DNA of 64,000 bases, taken from Ignavibacteriaceae bacterium. Lineage in GTDB: Bacteria; Bacteroidota; Ignavibacteria; Ignavibacteriales; Ignavibacteriaceae. This document shows positions 26,358 to 34,873 of this stretch, piece by piece. Every line of letters starts with the position of its first letter. Positions within the stretch are counted from its first letter, which is position 1. The notes below the pieces were generated by a model. That model searched no databases and had not been told where the DNA came from. It saw only the letters and a program-made list of their open reading frames with translations. The DNA is taken from contig JALNZG010000015.1 of NCBI GenBank assembly GCA_023229425.1, positions 9,090-73,089 on the forward strand, in the 5' to 3' direction. A program made the position numbers and the translations under genes.

Positions 26358-27257
26358 TTGTTTAACAAAATTATACTTGAAACTAATTTCAACGGATTGC
26401 CCTCACCAAAAAGGGGAAAAGTTCGCGATATTTATGAGGTTGACGACCAATTATTGATTGTTTCCACCGACCGTCTGTCTGCTTTTGATGTGATCATGAA
26501 TCAAGGAATTCCCGAAAAAGGAATTGTTCTTAACACTATTTCAGCTTTTTGGTTTAAGATGACGGAGGATATTATTCCGAATCATCTCATTACTACAAAT
26601 GTTGTTGAATTCCCGATGATATGCGAACCACATAAAGAAAGCCTACGCGGCAGATCAATGTTAGTAAAAAAAACTAAGGTTGTTCCTATCGAGGCAATAG
26701 TCCGCGGTTATTTATCAGGCTCAGGTTGGAACGAATATCTAAAAACTGGTGAAGTTTGCGGAATACAATTACCAAAAGGTTTAGTTGAATCTGAGAAGCT
26801 TCCAGAGCCAATCTTCACTCCTTCTACAAAAGCCGAACTTGGAACTCACGATGAAAATATTTCATTTGAAAAAGCAAAAGAAATTGCCGGTGCGGAAGTA
26901 ATTGAGAAAATGAAAGCTGCGGCAATTCAAATATTTAATTTATGTTCCAAGTATGCTCTTCAAAAAGGCATTATTATTGCCGACACAAAAATGGAATTTG
27001 GTTTGGACGAACAGAACAATTTAATTTTGATTGACGAACTATTAACGCCCGATTCATCGCGCTTTTGGCAGACTTCCATTTATGAAAAAGGGAAGAGTCA
27101 GCAAAGTTTTGATAAACAATTTGTGCGCGATTTTCTTCTTTCAATAAAATTTAACAAGCAGCCACCGGCGCCGGATTTGCCGGAGGAAGTTATTCAAATG
27201 ACGAGTGAAAAATATTTGCAAGCGGTAAAAATCCTAACTGGAATTGACCTAAAGTGA
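26358..27257 (+). CDS. purC: PurC, SAICAR synthase
   Basis: This phosphoribosylaminoimidazole-succinocarboxamide synthase acts in purine synthesis. KRGKVRDIYEV (nucleotide loop), STDRLSAFDVIM, IPNHLITT, VRGYLSGSGWNEY and DELLTPDSSRFW are family signatures. The frame is open from a TTG at 26301, but that would add a hydrophobic peptide not seen in the family. The TTG at 26358 has aaagga nine bases before it, lies after the promoter, and yields MFNKIILETNFN, the expected start, and 299 residues. The stop overlaps the next gene's GTG. Confidence 0.93.
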   Translation: MFNKIILETNFNGLPSPKRGKVRDIYEVDDQLLIVSTDRLSAFDVIMNQGIPEKGIVLNTISAFWFKMTEDIIPNHLITTNVVEFPMICEPHKESLRGRSMLVKKTKVVPIEAIVRGYLSGSGWNEYLKTGEVCGIQLPKGLVESEKLPEPIFTPSTKAELGTHDENISFEKAKEIAGAEVIEKMKAAAIQIFNLCSKYALQKGIIIADTKMEFGLDEQNNLILIDELLTPDSSRFWQTSIYEKGKSQQSFDKQFVRDFLLSIKFNKQPPAPDLPEEVIQMTSEKYLQAVKILTGIDLK

Positions 27258-27553
27258 AACCGACAAAGATTAAAACCTCACAAAATCAAAATTTAGAAAT
27301 TACGTGGGAAGATAATTCTGTTTCGGGAATTAGTTTCCAAGCGCTTAGAAAATTTTGTCCATGTGCAACTTGTGATGAAGAAAGAGAAAAACAAGGAGAA
27401 ACATACTTCCCGTTGTTCATGCTCGATCAGGTGAGTTTGGTTTCGATCGCTCCGGTGGGAAATTATGGAGTAACATTTAAATGGAAAGACGGACACAGTA
27501 CCGGCATTTATGAATTCCCGTATTTAATCAATTTAACAGAAAAATGGTTATAG
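27254..27553 (+). CDS. DUF971 family protein
   Basis: This 99-residue DUF971 (gamma-butyrobetaine hydroxylase N-terminal-like) protein has the Cys-containing CPCATCDEE motif at about residues 35-43 and GNYGVTFKWKDGHSTGIYEFPYL at the end. The fold may bind zinc; stand-alone members are sometimes linked to Fe-S or oxygenase proteins, but the function is unknown. The start is the GTG at 27254, overlapping the purC stop. Confidence 0.85.
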   Translation: MKPTKIKTSQNQNLEITWEDNSVSGISFQALRKFCPCATCDEEREKQGETYFPLFMLDQVSLVSIAPVGNYGVTFKWKDGHSTGIYEFPYLINLTEKWL

Positions 27554-27562
27554 CGGAATTTT

Positions 27563-28156
27563 ATGATCTTACCAAATCAATTAACGGTATTACGAATTAT
27601 TCTCTCACCGATTTTTCTCTACTTATTTCTTTCGGGGAATGAATTGCTGCAGCAAATTTCGCTTGGAGTTTTTTTAGTTGCAGCCTTTACAGATTGGTAC
27701 GACGGCTGGCTGGCAAGAAAATATAACTTTATTACAGCATGGGGAAAATTTTGGGATCCCCTTGCCGATAAAATTTTAACCGCCACAGCTTTTGTAGGGT
27801 TTGTTTATCTCGATGTGCTTCCATTCTGGATGGTTCTTCTTATCCTTTTAAGAGATTTTATTATTACCGGATTTCGCGGTTACACAGATTATATCGGCGT
27901 TAATTTTATTACGAGTTGGTATGGCAAAGTTAAAACCTTTTTCCAGATGGCATTTATTTATTACCTGCTTATCGTTTATATCCTTTCGCAGAATTATTTC
28001 TTGAGCAAACATTACGGAAACATTTTTGCAATACTTCTTAACCAAACTTTTATTCTTATTGTGATGATTATCGTTACCTTTATTACCGTTCATTCAGGTA
28101 TTTTATATTTCACTGAAAATAAAATTGCGATGAAGAAATTATTAAAGAAAAAATGA
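27563..28156 (+). CDS. pgsA: PgsA, CDP-diacylglycerol-glycerol-3-phosphate phosphatidyltransferase
   Basis: The CDP-alcohol phosphatidyltransferase motif is complete: D44, D47-G48, A51-R52, G61, D65 and D69. Several membrane helices span the 197 residues. The enzyme makes phosphatidylglycerophosphate. PgpA, the next enzyme of the pathway, is encoded immediately downstream with a four-base overlap, which favours PgsA over other CDP-alcohol transferases. Confidence 0.92.
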   Translation: MILPNQLTVLRIILSPIFLYLFLSGNELLQQISLGVFLVAAFTDWYDGWLARKYNFITAWGKFWDPLADKILTATAFVGFVYLDVLPFWMVLLILLRDFIITGFRGYTDYIGVNFITSWYGKVKTFFQMAFIYYLLIVYILSQNYFLSKHYGNIFAILLNQTFILIVMIIVTFITVHSGILYFTENKIAMKKLLKKK

Positions 28157-28605
28157 AATTAACTTTTGTAGAAAAAGCATTAGGCTCAACATTATTTAGC
28201 GGATATATCCCGATTGCATCGGGAACATTTTCCAGCGCCGTAGCTTTTGCGTTTTATTGGATCCCCGGATTTGAAAAGCCTTTTATTTTAATCCCCTTGA
28301 TAATACTTTTTTCTTTAATCGGGGTTTTAATTGGAACCCGGTTTGAAAAAACTTACGGCAAAGACCCATCTCAATGCACTATTGATGAAACGGTTGGTAT
28401 GTGGATCAGTTTACTATTTCTTCCGAAACAATTTACAATTACCATTGTTGCTTTTTTGCTTTGGCGCATCTTAGACATAATAAAACCTTTCCCTGCACGG
28501 CAGGCTGAAAACCTTGCAGGTGGTATTGGAATTGTTGCCGATGATATTATTTCTGCAGTTTATACAAGTATTATAATGAACTTTATTGTTATTAAGTTTT
28601 TTTAG
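28153..28605 (+). CDS. pgpA: PgpA, phosphatidylglycerophosphatase A
   Basis: The 150-residue membrane phosphatase has the PgpA signatures GTFSSAVAF, ECTIDE-like QCTIDETVGMW and the FPARQAE...GGIGIVADDIIS segment. It removes the phosphate from phosphatidylglycerophosphate to give phosphatidylglycerol. It overlaps pgsA by four bases and is followed by cinA after two bases. Confidence 0.92.
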   Translation: MKLTFVEKALGSTLFSGYIPIASGTFSSAVAFAFYWIPGFEKPFILIPLIILFSLIGVLIGTRFEKTYGKDPSQCTIDETVGMWISLLFLPKQFTITIVAFLLWRILDIIKPFPARQAENLAGGIGIVADDIISAVYTSIIMNFIVIKFF

Positions 28606-28607
28606 GA

Positions 28608-29870
28608 ATGGAAATGAAAGCGCAAATTATTACAATTGGGGATGAATTATTGATCGGGCAAACTTTAAATTCCAATGCATCCTTTATCGGGAAAAGCCTA
28701 ACCGATTTACAAATTGAAGTGCAAAAACAAGCTGTGATCGGAGATGATGAACAAGAAATATTATCTGAATTTGCCTCGGCTTGGATGAATCATGACCTTG
28801 TAATCGTAACAGGTGGGCTTGGTCCCACGCATGATGATATTACCTGCGAAGCGGTTGCTAAATTTTTTAAATGCGAACTTGAAAAAAATGATGAAGTGCT
28901 TCTGGATATTAAAGAAAGATTTACAAGATTAAACCGGACAATGGCTCTTGTTAATGAAACTCAGGCGATGGTTCCTAAGGTGGCTTCGGTAATGAGAAAT
29001 TATTACGGCACTGCTCCCGGACTTTGGATAGAACGTGATAATAAAATGATGGCTGTTATGCCGGGCGTTCCTTATGAAATGAAACAGATGATGACCAATT
29101 ACATCATCCCAAAATTATCTGAAAAAATTGCCGTTAGAGATAAGGTTACTAAGCGATTAACTTTACTTACAACCGGTATTGCGGAATCATCATTGTTTGC
29201 AAAATTTGGCGATATTAAAGAATTTCTACAAGAAGCTAAACTTGCTTTCCTTCCAAGTCAGTTTGGAGTAAAATTAAGATTAACCGTTACGGAAAAAGAT
29301 GAAAAATCCGCTTTCAACAAATTGAATGAGCTTGAACAAAAGATCAGATCATTTGCAGGAAGATACATTTACGGAAAGGCTGAAGATGATTTAGCGGAAG
29401 TTGTCGGGAATCTATTAAAAGAAAGAGGATTGACGATATCTGTGGCAGAATCATGCACCGGCGGAAATATTTGCAGCATGCTTACAAATTTTAGCGGCAG
29501 CAGTAAATTTCTTGAGCGTGGAGTAGTAGTTTACAGTAACGCCGCCAAAGTTGAATTATTAAATGTTAATGAAGACACAATAACTGCTTATGGCGCAGTA
29601 AGCAAAGAAGTTGCTCAGCAAATGGCTGACGGTATCAAATCCATCAGTGGAACAGATATCGGGCTTTCAATCACCGGAGTGTTGGGACCAACCGGTGGTT
29701 CAGATGAAAAGCCGGTTGGTACTGTTTTTATCGGTATCTGTGATCAAAACGGATGTATAGCACAAAAATTTAATTTTGGAGATGATAGAATTTTAAATAA
29801 GCAACGTGCATCGCAAGCGGCGTTGGATATTGTACGCAAATATATTCTTGGCATTCCTTTAGACGCTTAA
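28608..29870 (+). CDS. cinA: CinA-family protein
   Basis: This 420-residue protein has an N-terminal molybdopterin-binding-like domain (GDELLIGQTLNSN, TGGLGPTHDDIT, MPGVPYEMK) and a C-terminal NMN amidohydrolase domain (SVAESCTGGNI, TGVLGPTGGSDEKPVGTVFIG). Full-length CinA proteins may act on ADP-ribose and nicotinamide mononucleotide and are often encoded near recA, as here. The ATG at 28608 was chosen; a second ATG lies six bases on. Confidence 0.92.
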   Translation: MEMKAQIITIGDELLIGQTLNSNASFIGKSLTDLQIEVQKQAVIGDDEQEILSEFASAWMNHDLVIVTGGLGPTHDDITCEAVAKFFKCELEKNDEVLLDIKERFTRLNRTMALVNETQAMVPKVASVMRNYYGTAPGLWIERDNKMMAVMPGVPYEMKQMMTNYIIPKLSEKIAVRDKVTKRLTLLTTGIAESSLFAKFGDIKEFLQEAKLAFLPSQFGVKLRLTVTEKDEKSAFNKLNELEQKIRSFAGRYIYGKAEDDLAEVVGNLLKERGLTISVAESCTGGNICSMLTNFSGSSKFLERGVVVYSNAAKVELLNVNEDTITAYGAVSKEVAQQMADGIKSISGTDIGLSITGVLGPTGGSDEKPVGTVFIGICDQNGCIAQKFNFGDDRILNKQRASQAALDIVRKYILGIPLDA

Positions 29871-29879
29871 TTGAATTTG

Positions 29880-29905
29880 GAATTAGGAATTAGGAATTAG
29901 GAATT
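29880..29905. repeat. AATTAGG heptanucleotide tandem repeat
   Basis: Three copies of aattagg plus a partial unit lie between cinA and thpR. The unit is the complement of the aattcct run at 15138. Confidence 0.8.
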
Positions 29906-29928
29906 GAAAAGTATTAATATATACTACA

Positions 29929-30495
29929 GTGCAGACTGACAAATTACAATACCGTAGATTATTTATTGCACTTGAAATTCCTGAAGATGCAAAAACTAAA
30001 TTATTCGCATTCCGCGATGCTGTTCATTTAAATGTAAAATATCGTTGGGAAGTAAAGGATAAAATTCATCTTACTATAAATTTTATTGGTGATGTTAAAG
30101 AGGAAAAAATCCCACTTATAAAAAATGTTATTGATGAAGTGCTGAGGTTTAAACCTTTCTTTTGCCAGATCACAAAGTTTGGATTTTTTCCCAAGACTGG
30201 AAATCCAGAAGTACTTTTTGCAGTACTGCAGGTTGATAGTTTTCTTAATAAAATAGAAAAATTTATATCGGAAAGATTAAAAAACTTCGATATTTTAGCC
30301 GATACAAAACCTTACAAACCGCACATTACTTTGCTGAAGATCAAAGGAAAAACGGAGGAGGGTTTTATTGAAGCGTTTACTTCATACCAATTTGAAAAAA
30401 TTTCTTTTCTTGCAAAAGAAATTGTTCTGTACGAGAGTGAGCTGAATCAATCTGGCTCAATTTATAAAAGATTAAAAACAATTTATTTATCATAA
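29929..30495 (+). CDS. thpR: ThpR, RNA 2',3'-cyclic phosphodiesterase
   Basis: This 2H phosphoesterase of 188 residues has the two catalytic HxT motifs at H47/T49 (KIHLTI) and H132/T134 (KPHITL). The family hydrolyses 2',3'-cyclic phosphate ends of RNA; older names call it 2'-5' RNA ligase. The GTG at 29929 is the only suitable start in front of RRLFIALEIP. It lies 11 bases before recA. Confidence 0.9.
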   Translation: MQTDKLQYRRLFIALEIPEDAKTKLFAFRDAVHLNVKYRWEVKDKIHLTINFIGDVKEEKIPLIKNVIDEVLRFKPFFCQITKFGFFPKTGNPEVLFAVLQVDSFLNKIEKFISERLKNFDILADTKPYKPHITLLKIKGKTEEGFIEAFTSYQFEKISFLAKEIVLYESELNQSGSIYKRLKTIYLS

Positions 30496-30506
30496 TAGGA
30501 GAGTAT

Positions 30507-31589
30507 ATGGCTAATGACAAAGATGCAAAACTAAAAATTTTAGACGAAACCATCGCCGGAATTGAAAAAGCTTTCGGTAAAGGTTCAATCATGAAACTTG
30601 GCGATGGAGTTATTAATCCCGTTGAAGCAATTCCAACCGGTGCGCTTTCGCTCGATTGGGCGCTTGGTATCGGCGGTGTTCCGAGAGGAAGAATTATTGA
30701 AATTTATGGACCTGAATCAAGTGGAAAAACTACTCTCTGCCTCCATATTATTGCTGAAGCACAAAAACTTGGCGGACTTGCAGCATTCATCGATGCTGAA
30801 CATGCGCTTGATGTTAATTATGCTAAACGGCTTGGTGTTGATTCCATGAACTTACTTATTTCCCAACCCGATTTTGGCGAACAGGCTTTAGAAATTGTCG
30901 ACACGCTTGTCCGCAGTAACGCCATTGATGTTATTATTATAGATTCAGTTGCAGCGCTTGTTCCGAGAGCTGAAATTGAAGGCGATATGGGAGACGCGCA
31001 CATGGCTCAACAGGCTAGGTTAATGTCTCAAGCTTTGCGTAAACTTACCGGTGCGATAAGTCGTTCTAAAACTTGTGTGATCTTTACAAATCAATTAAGA
31101 AGCAAAATCGGTGTAATGTTCGGCAGCCCGGAAACTACAACCGGCGGAAACGCTTTAAAGTTTTACGCTTCAGTACGACTTGATATTCGACGAATCGGCG
31201 CTATCAAAGAGGGAACTGATGTAATTGGCAACAGAACTAAAGTGAAAATTGTAAAAAGTAAAGTCGCTCCTCCCTTTAAAGAAGTCGAGTTTGATATCCT
31301 TTATAATGAAGGGATCAGCAAAACCGGCGATGTTCTTGATCTTGCGGTTCTTCACAATATTGTTAAAAAAGGTGGTTCATGGTTTACTTTTGGCGAAGAT
31401 CGCTTCCAGGGGAGAGAGCAGTTAAAAGCTAAAATGATTGAGTATCCCGAAATGTATACTAAGATGTTAAATGAAGTAAAAGAAAAATTAGGAATGGTTA
31501 CGGTTGAAGTTACTGAACGTGTTAAAGGAACTGCCGAATCTAAAACCGAAACTAAATCGGCTGCGAAAGAGAAAAAAGGAACTAAATAA
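30507..31589 (+). CDS. recA: RecA recombinase
   Basis: RecA catalyses strand exchange and stimulates LexA-type cleavage. The protein has 360 residues with Walker A GPESSGKTT at 68-76, DAEHALD, IIIDSVAALVPRAE, the QARLMSQALRKL L1 region and TGGNALKFYASVRLDIRR. The C-terminal tail is rich in Lys, Glu and Thr. An aggagag sequence lies upstream of the ATG. recX follows after three bases. Confidence 0.97.
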   Translation: MANDKDAKLKILDETIAGIEKAFGKGSIMKLGDGVINPVEAIPTGALSLDWALGIGGVPRGRIIEIYGPESSGKTTLCLHIIAEAQKLGGLAAFIDAEHALDVNYAKRLGVDSMNLLISQPDFGEQALEIVDTLVRSNAIDVIIIDSVAALVPRAEIEGDMGDAHMAQQARLMSQALRKLTGAISRSKTCVIFTNQLRSKIGVMFGSPETTTGGNALKFYASVRLDIRRIGAIKEGTDVIGNRTKVKIVKSKVAPPFKEVEFDILYNEGISKTGDVLDLAVLHNIVKKGGSWFTFGEDRFQGREQLKAKMIEYPEMYTKMLNEVKEKLGMVTVEVTERVKGTAESKTETKSAAKEKKGTK

Positions 31590-31592
31590 CCG

Positions 31593-32240
31593 TTGGTTAT
31601 ACTTAAAATTGTTTCAAAGAATGAAAAGAACGTTGTTGTTACGTTAGAAGACGGCAGCGTTCTTTTTCTTTCTAAAGATCTGATCTACGAAACAGGACTT
31701 CGGAAAGGAGATGATATTTCTGATGAACTCCGATTGCAGCTCATCGAAGAAAATCAAAAGTATTTCATCAAACAAAAAAGTTTCGATTATCTTTCTAGAC
31801 GACTCCACTCCACAAATGAATTGAGAACAAAACTCCTCCAAAAAAAATATGATAAGCGATTAATTCAAATTGTACTGGATGAACTTCAAGAAAAAAAATA
31901 TTTAAATGATGCCGACTTTACAGAACGTTTTATTACTGAGCGAATTTATTTTAAAAAAAGCGGTTCGCAAAAAATAAAATCGGAACTACTAAAAAAGGGA
32001 ATCCCTTTAAGTCTGATAGAAGAAAAGCTGCGGCTGGTAGTTGATGAAAATGAGTCGTATGAGAATGCGCTGAGTATCGGGAAAAAGAAAATGACTTCAC
32101 TCATAAAGAGGGGATTCGATGATAAAAGAACACGACTTAAACTCTTCGCATATCTTGTTTCTAAAGGATATAATTTTGATACAACCAAGCAAGTTTGCAA
32201 TGCATTGTTAAAATCAGATCAATTTGATGATGTAGAATAG
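31593..32240 (+). CDS. recX: RecX, RecA regulator
   Basis: RecX limits RecA filament growth. The 215-residue protein has the typical three-helix repeats: FDYLSRRLHSTNELRTKLLQKKY, LQEKKYLNDADFTERFI and KKSGSQKIKSELLKKGI. The start is a TTG three bases after recA. It is the last core gene before the accessory island. Confidence 0.9.
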   Translation: MVILKIVSKNEKNVVVTLEDGSVLFLSKDLIYETGLRKGDDISDELRLQLIEENQKYFIKQKSFDYLSRRLHSTNELRTKLLQKKYDKRLIQIVLDELQEKKYLNDADFTERFITERIYFKKSGSQKIKSELLKKGIPLSLIEEKLRLVVDENESYENALSIGKKKMTSLIKRGFDDKRTRLKLFAYLVSKGYNFDTTKQVCNALLKSDQFDDVE

Positions 32241-32549
32241 AAAAGAGGGAAGTAAATTAAAATTTATTGGCAAGGTGGACAGGTTATTATTATTCATAGC
32301 GTGGTAAACCGCATGGTTGATGGTTGAGTTTTGATGGATGATGGAATTGACCAAAGTGCTCAAAATATCTTGACACAAAAATCAAAAAGTTAAACGACAA
32401 TACTATATCTTGAAATTGCTTTTAGGTGCCAATTTGTTGTAAATGATAATTGAATTTATTACTGTTCACTGCCTAAAAAATATTCAGAATTAAAACCGTC
32501 TTCCTTTTTGAAGATAAATTGAAACGGTTAACAATTTCAGCTTTTATTC

Positions 32550-32583
32550 TCATTAACACCTCGATTAATCGAGGTGTTAATGA
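32550..32583. repeat. Perfect 34-bp palindrome
   Basis: Every base from 32550 to 32567 is complementary to its partner through 32583, with the centre at 32566/32567 (core cctcgattaatcgagg). There is no T-run after it. It could be an operator for a dimeric regulator, a hairpin ending recX, or a mobile-element end. Confidence 0.85.
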
Positions 32584-32601
32584 AATAATTTGATACTTAT
32601 T

Positions 32602-32640
32602 TAAACCGTTTTACCTGTGCGCCACCGGAGTAACGGTTTA
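32602..32640. repeat. Inverted repeat taaaccgtt / aacggttta
   Basis: A perfect 9-base inverted repeat (32602-32610 and 32632-32640) has a 21-base GC-richer loop. Related copies aaaccgt at 32493-32499 and acggtt at 32524-32529 lie on the other side of the 34-base palindrome. Confidence 0.65.
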
Positions 32641-32750
32641 TTAAATAGTGCGGTAAACTTGAGTTATTACAAAATAATTAAAAAGGGGGGAAGTGTTTTT
32701 TGGTTATTTAAAAATTAATCTCTAAGTTTCCATTCAGTTCAGTTTAAAAT

Positions 32751-32784
32751 ACAAACGCCCGAAGATTTCTCTCCGGGCATTTGT
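32751..32784 (-). terminator. Hairpin terminator of the coiled-coil gene
   Basis: On the minus strand acaaatgcccg pairs with cgggcgtttgt (11 bases, one G-T pair) across a 12-base loop. It is followed only by attttaaa, so the T-run is weak. It lies 15 bases after the stop of the 123-residue gene. Confidence 0.65.
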
Positions 32785-32798
32785 CGTGTCCGCAAGCT

Positions 32799-33170
32799 CT
32801 ATGCGGGTTTTGATGAAGCATCTGATTGAACTTTGCTAGAAGTTCTTTCTTTATGCGGTGTTAAACCAAAATCCGCAAGAACTTGATTCTTCTTTCCGAA
32901 AGACGCGTATAAGAGCGATGCTAATTTAGCATGTTCTTTATCGCTCACTTCGAATCGAGTTTTGTATTCGTCATGCTTAATTCTAACTAAAGTTCGAGTC
33001 TCTTTGTACGAAGTACGCAGAGCTTCGAGTTCAGTCCGCATTGCACGAATATCTTCTTCCTTAACGCTTGACGGAAAATTCGGTTCTGTGGAATGTTTTC
33101 TCACTCCTTCAGCCAAATTTTCAAGCTTTGACGTTAAGTCAGAATGCATACGATTTAATTCGGTTGCCAT
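32799..33170 (-). CDS. Small coiled-coil protein of unknown function
   Basis: The 123-residue protein is predicted helical with a likely coiled coil from about residue 38 to 85 (EEDIRAMRTELEALRTSYKE, then EYKTRFEVSDKEHAKLASLL), and a Ser/Lys-rich tail. No family is recognised. The gene is well formed: aaaggag lies eight bases before the ATG, the strongest ribosome site in the region, and a hairpin follows the stop. It stands alone between two gene-free stretches, so high independent expression is plausible. Confidence 0.65.
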   Translation of the reverse strand: MATELNRMHSDLTSKLENLAEGVRKHSTEPNFPSSVKEEDIRAMRTELEALRTSYKETRTLVRIKHDEYKTRFEVSDKEHAKLASLLYASFGKKNQVLADFGLTPHKERTSSKVQSDASSKPA

Positions 33171-34259
33171 TGTTTTTTCTCCTTTCTTTCAGTTTAAGTG
33201 ATAAATAGCTATGACTTGCTCTAAAAAGGTAGGTTACATAGAAAATGCCCTCCTTTTAATTCAAAATACTTGCTTTGAAATGCTATTTTGAACTTTTTAT
33301 AGACTCATAGAATTAGTTAAAAAACTATTCGTGAACTCAAGAGAATCTATTGATTATTCTCAATGGTCTCGCCAAATTGTCATCATTTCTAAGAACAGTT
33401 ACATTTGTTGCTTTCTTCCTAATTATAGGGTTCTTGCACCAAATTTCAATACCAAACTAAAAATATTTTATTTATGTGCAAAGCAAAAACTCACTTTAAA
33501 AAATATTTTTTTTTCTACTTGCTTTTTAAATAATTTTAGTTCCCCTTTATTTATCGAACTCTAACTTATGTTCACTAATTATTGCTTTTTCTGCACTAAA
33601 AGAAAGTTTTTATAAACCTCCGGTTCCACAGAAAATATCAATAATCTAACAATTCAAATATGATATGCTCAATCACAATCTTCAGGGTTGATATTTGAAG
33701 TTTCAATTATAAAATTTCAAGTTTTAATGGAAACGATCCTAATTTCAATCGTTTCGTTTCTAACTTCAAATGTATTATTTGAAGATTCAATTTTTAAATT
33801 TCAAGTTTCAATTGAAACGTTCCAAACTTCAATTTTTTCATTCCTAATTACAAATAAGATATTTTTAACTTCAAGATTTTAACTTCTAACCTGTTAATCT
33901 GGGACAAAAAAGTTTGCAGGCGGCAATTCTCCTTTGGCGAACAAGAATGTAATGGAAACATTTTTTTCGTTCAATACTTTTTGGTTCATTTGAGTATTTG
34001 AATAAAGTTGATTATGAAATATTCAACATTATATTTCATTTTCTTATTCTCTGTAATAATATTCCGCGGGAAAAGTTTTATTACATGGGAATAAATTACG
34101 GCAACGAGATGTTAATCATAGGATTATAAAATATGGTGGTTTTACACTGGAACTTTTGTGTGTCTTTCATCGAAATGGAAATGTTATTCTTGGTTTAATT
34201 ACTATTTATACACCGGGATTAGGAGCTATTATCAGATGAACATGAACAAGGTAATACAA
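33171..34259. other. Gene-free 1.1-kb stretch with an AT-rich repeat
   Basis: No convincing gene lies here on either strand; the short open frames at 33331-33564 and 33688-33882 have unusual composition and no ribosome site. The one structure is the 84-base imperfect tandem repeat at 33697-33882. The stretch may be decayed mobile DNA. Confidence 0.55.
33697..33882. repeat. 84-bp imperfect tandem repeat
   Basis: A unit starting gaag at 33697 is repeated, with about a quarter of bases changed, from 33781, and a third partial unit (cttcaagattttaac) follows. Shared blocks are tttcaattntaaaatttcaag, and later cnaanttcaat and cntaattacaaat-like segments. The period is divisible by three, so one frame carries a 28-residue repeat. 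Confidence 0.6.
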
Positions 34260-34832
34260 TTAATTATTAAAATTATCTCTATTGTTCTTACGATAATTAT
34301 ATAAACGTTCTGTAAATCCCCCATTTTCCTTAAAATCTTGTTCAAGCTTACGCAGCAATTGGTCTAACAGGTAATTAGTTTGGTTAATAATACATAGCAA
34401 AGTATTAGCTGCAATCTCGGAAGATTGCTCTTCTAAATAAGTCTTATAAGTCAAATACGACCTATCTTCTTGAGAACCAATTTTTCTGATTTTCAAAACT
34501 CTTGGATCGTCTTTGTTCCACAAAGCTAAATTTCTTTGTCGAAGAAAGTCCTGATAATCTATTAACAACTCTTCTAAACTGGCACGTGCAACACCAACTA
34601 ATTTTAATTCCGTTTTTTTGGAAGTGCCTGAAGCCATACTACCTTCCGCAATGTTTTGCCTGCCACTTCTTGCAGCTTGCACCATTTGATCTGTAGTGCG
34701 CGATCTTTTATCAACAAAGCGGTCGCAAAACTTTACCGTGCCATCGTAAACTATCTCCGCCATTTGGTAAGATTTTAAATTACGATAACCACCGTGAGGT
34801 GGTATTAGGTTTGAATTATCTTCCATTACCAT
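34260..34832 (-). CDS. Four-helix-bundle protein (S23/bAvd-like family)
   Basis: The 190-residue protein belongs to the four-helix-bundle family first seen inside 23S rRNA intervening sequences and related to the Avd accessory protein of diversity-generating retroelements. Typical segments are YRNLKSYQMAEIVYDGTVKF, QMVQAARSGRQNIAEGS, LKLVGVARASLEELLIDYQDFLR. A C-terminal suffix extends the bundle. No rRNA and no reverse transcriptase is nearby. It is the third gene of the minus-strand run below the type IIG enzyme, 41 bases after the DUF262 gene. An ATG six bases inside is an alternative start. Confidence 0.85.
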   Translation of the reverse strand: MVMEDNSNLIPPHGGYRNLKSYQMAEIVYDGTVKFCDRFVDKRSRTTDQMVQAARSGRQNIAEGSMASGTSKKTELKLVGVARASLEELLIDYQDFLRQRNLALWNKDDPRVLKIRKIGSQEDRSYLTYKTYLEEQSSEIAANTLLCIINQTNYLLDQLLRKLEQDFKENGGFTERLYNYRKNNRDNFNN

Positions 34833-34873
34833 TTTTTAGTATTCATCATTAAATTGGATACAGAATAACAACT

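Larger units (their letters stand above)
32241..32798. other. Intergenic stretch with nested inverted repeats
   Basis: I find no gene in these 558 bases. They hold a gatggttgatggttgag/gatggatgatgg repeat near 32312-32345, a perfect 34-base palindrome at 32550-32583, several aaaccgt/acggttt copies around it, and a hairpin at 32751-32784 that ends the gene on the right. This is the left edge of the accessory island after recX. Confidence 0.6.

Noticed and set aside
33331..33564. 77-residue open frame in the gene-free stretch
   Set aside because: No ribosome site, no recognisable motif and low-complexity AT-rich composition; treated as chance.
33688..33882. Repeat region examined as a possible CRISPR array or small repeat-protein gene
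   Set aside because: The units are imperfect, adjacent and lack spacers, no cas gene is present, and the 64-residue frame has no ribosome site and odd composition.
34260..34832. Four-helix-bundle gene as sign of a 23S rRNA intervening sequence or a diversity-generating retroelement
   Set aside because: No rRNA, reverse transcriptase or template/variable repeat pair lies nearby; the gene is part of a defence operon instead.
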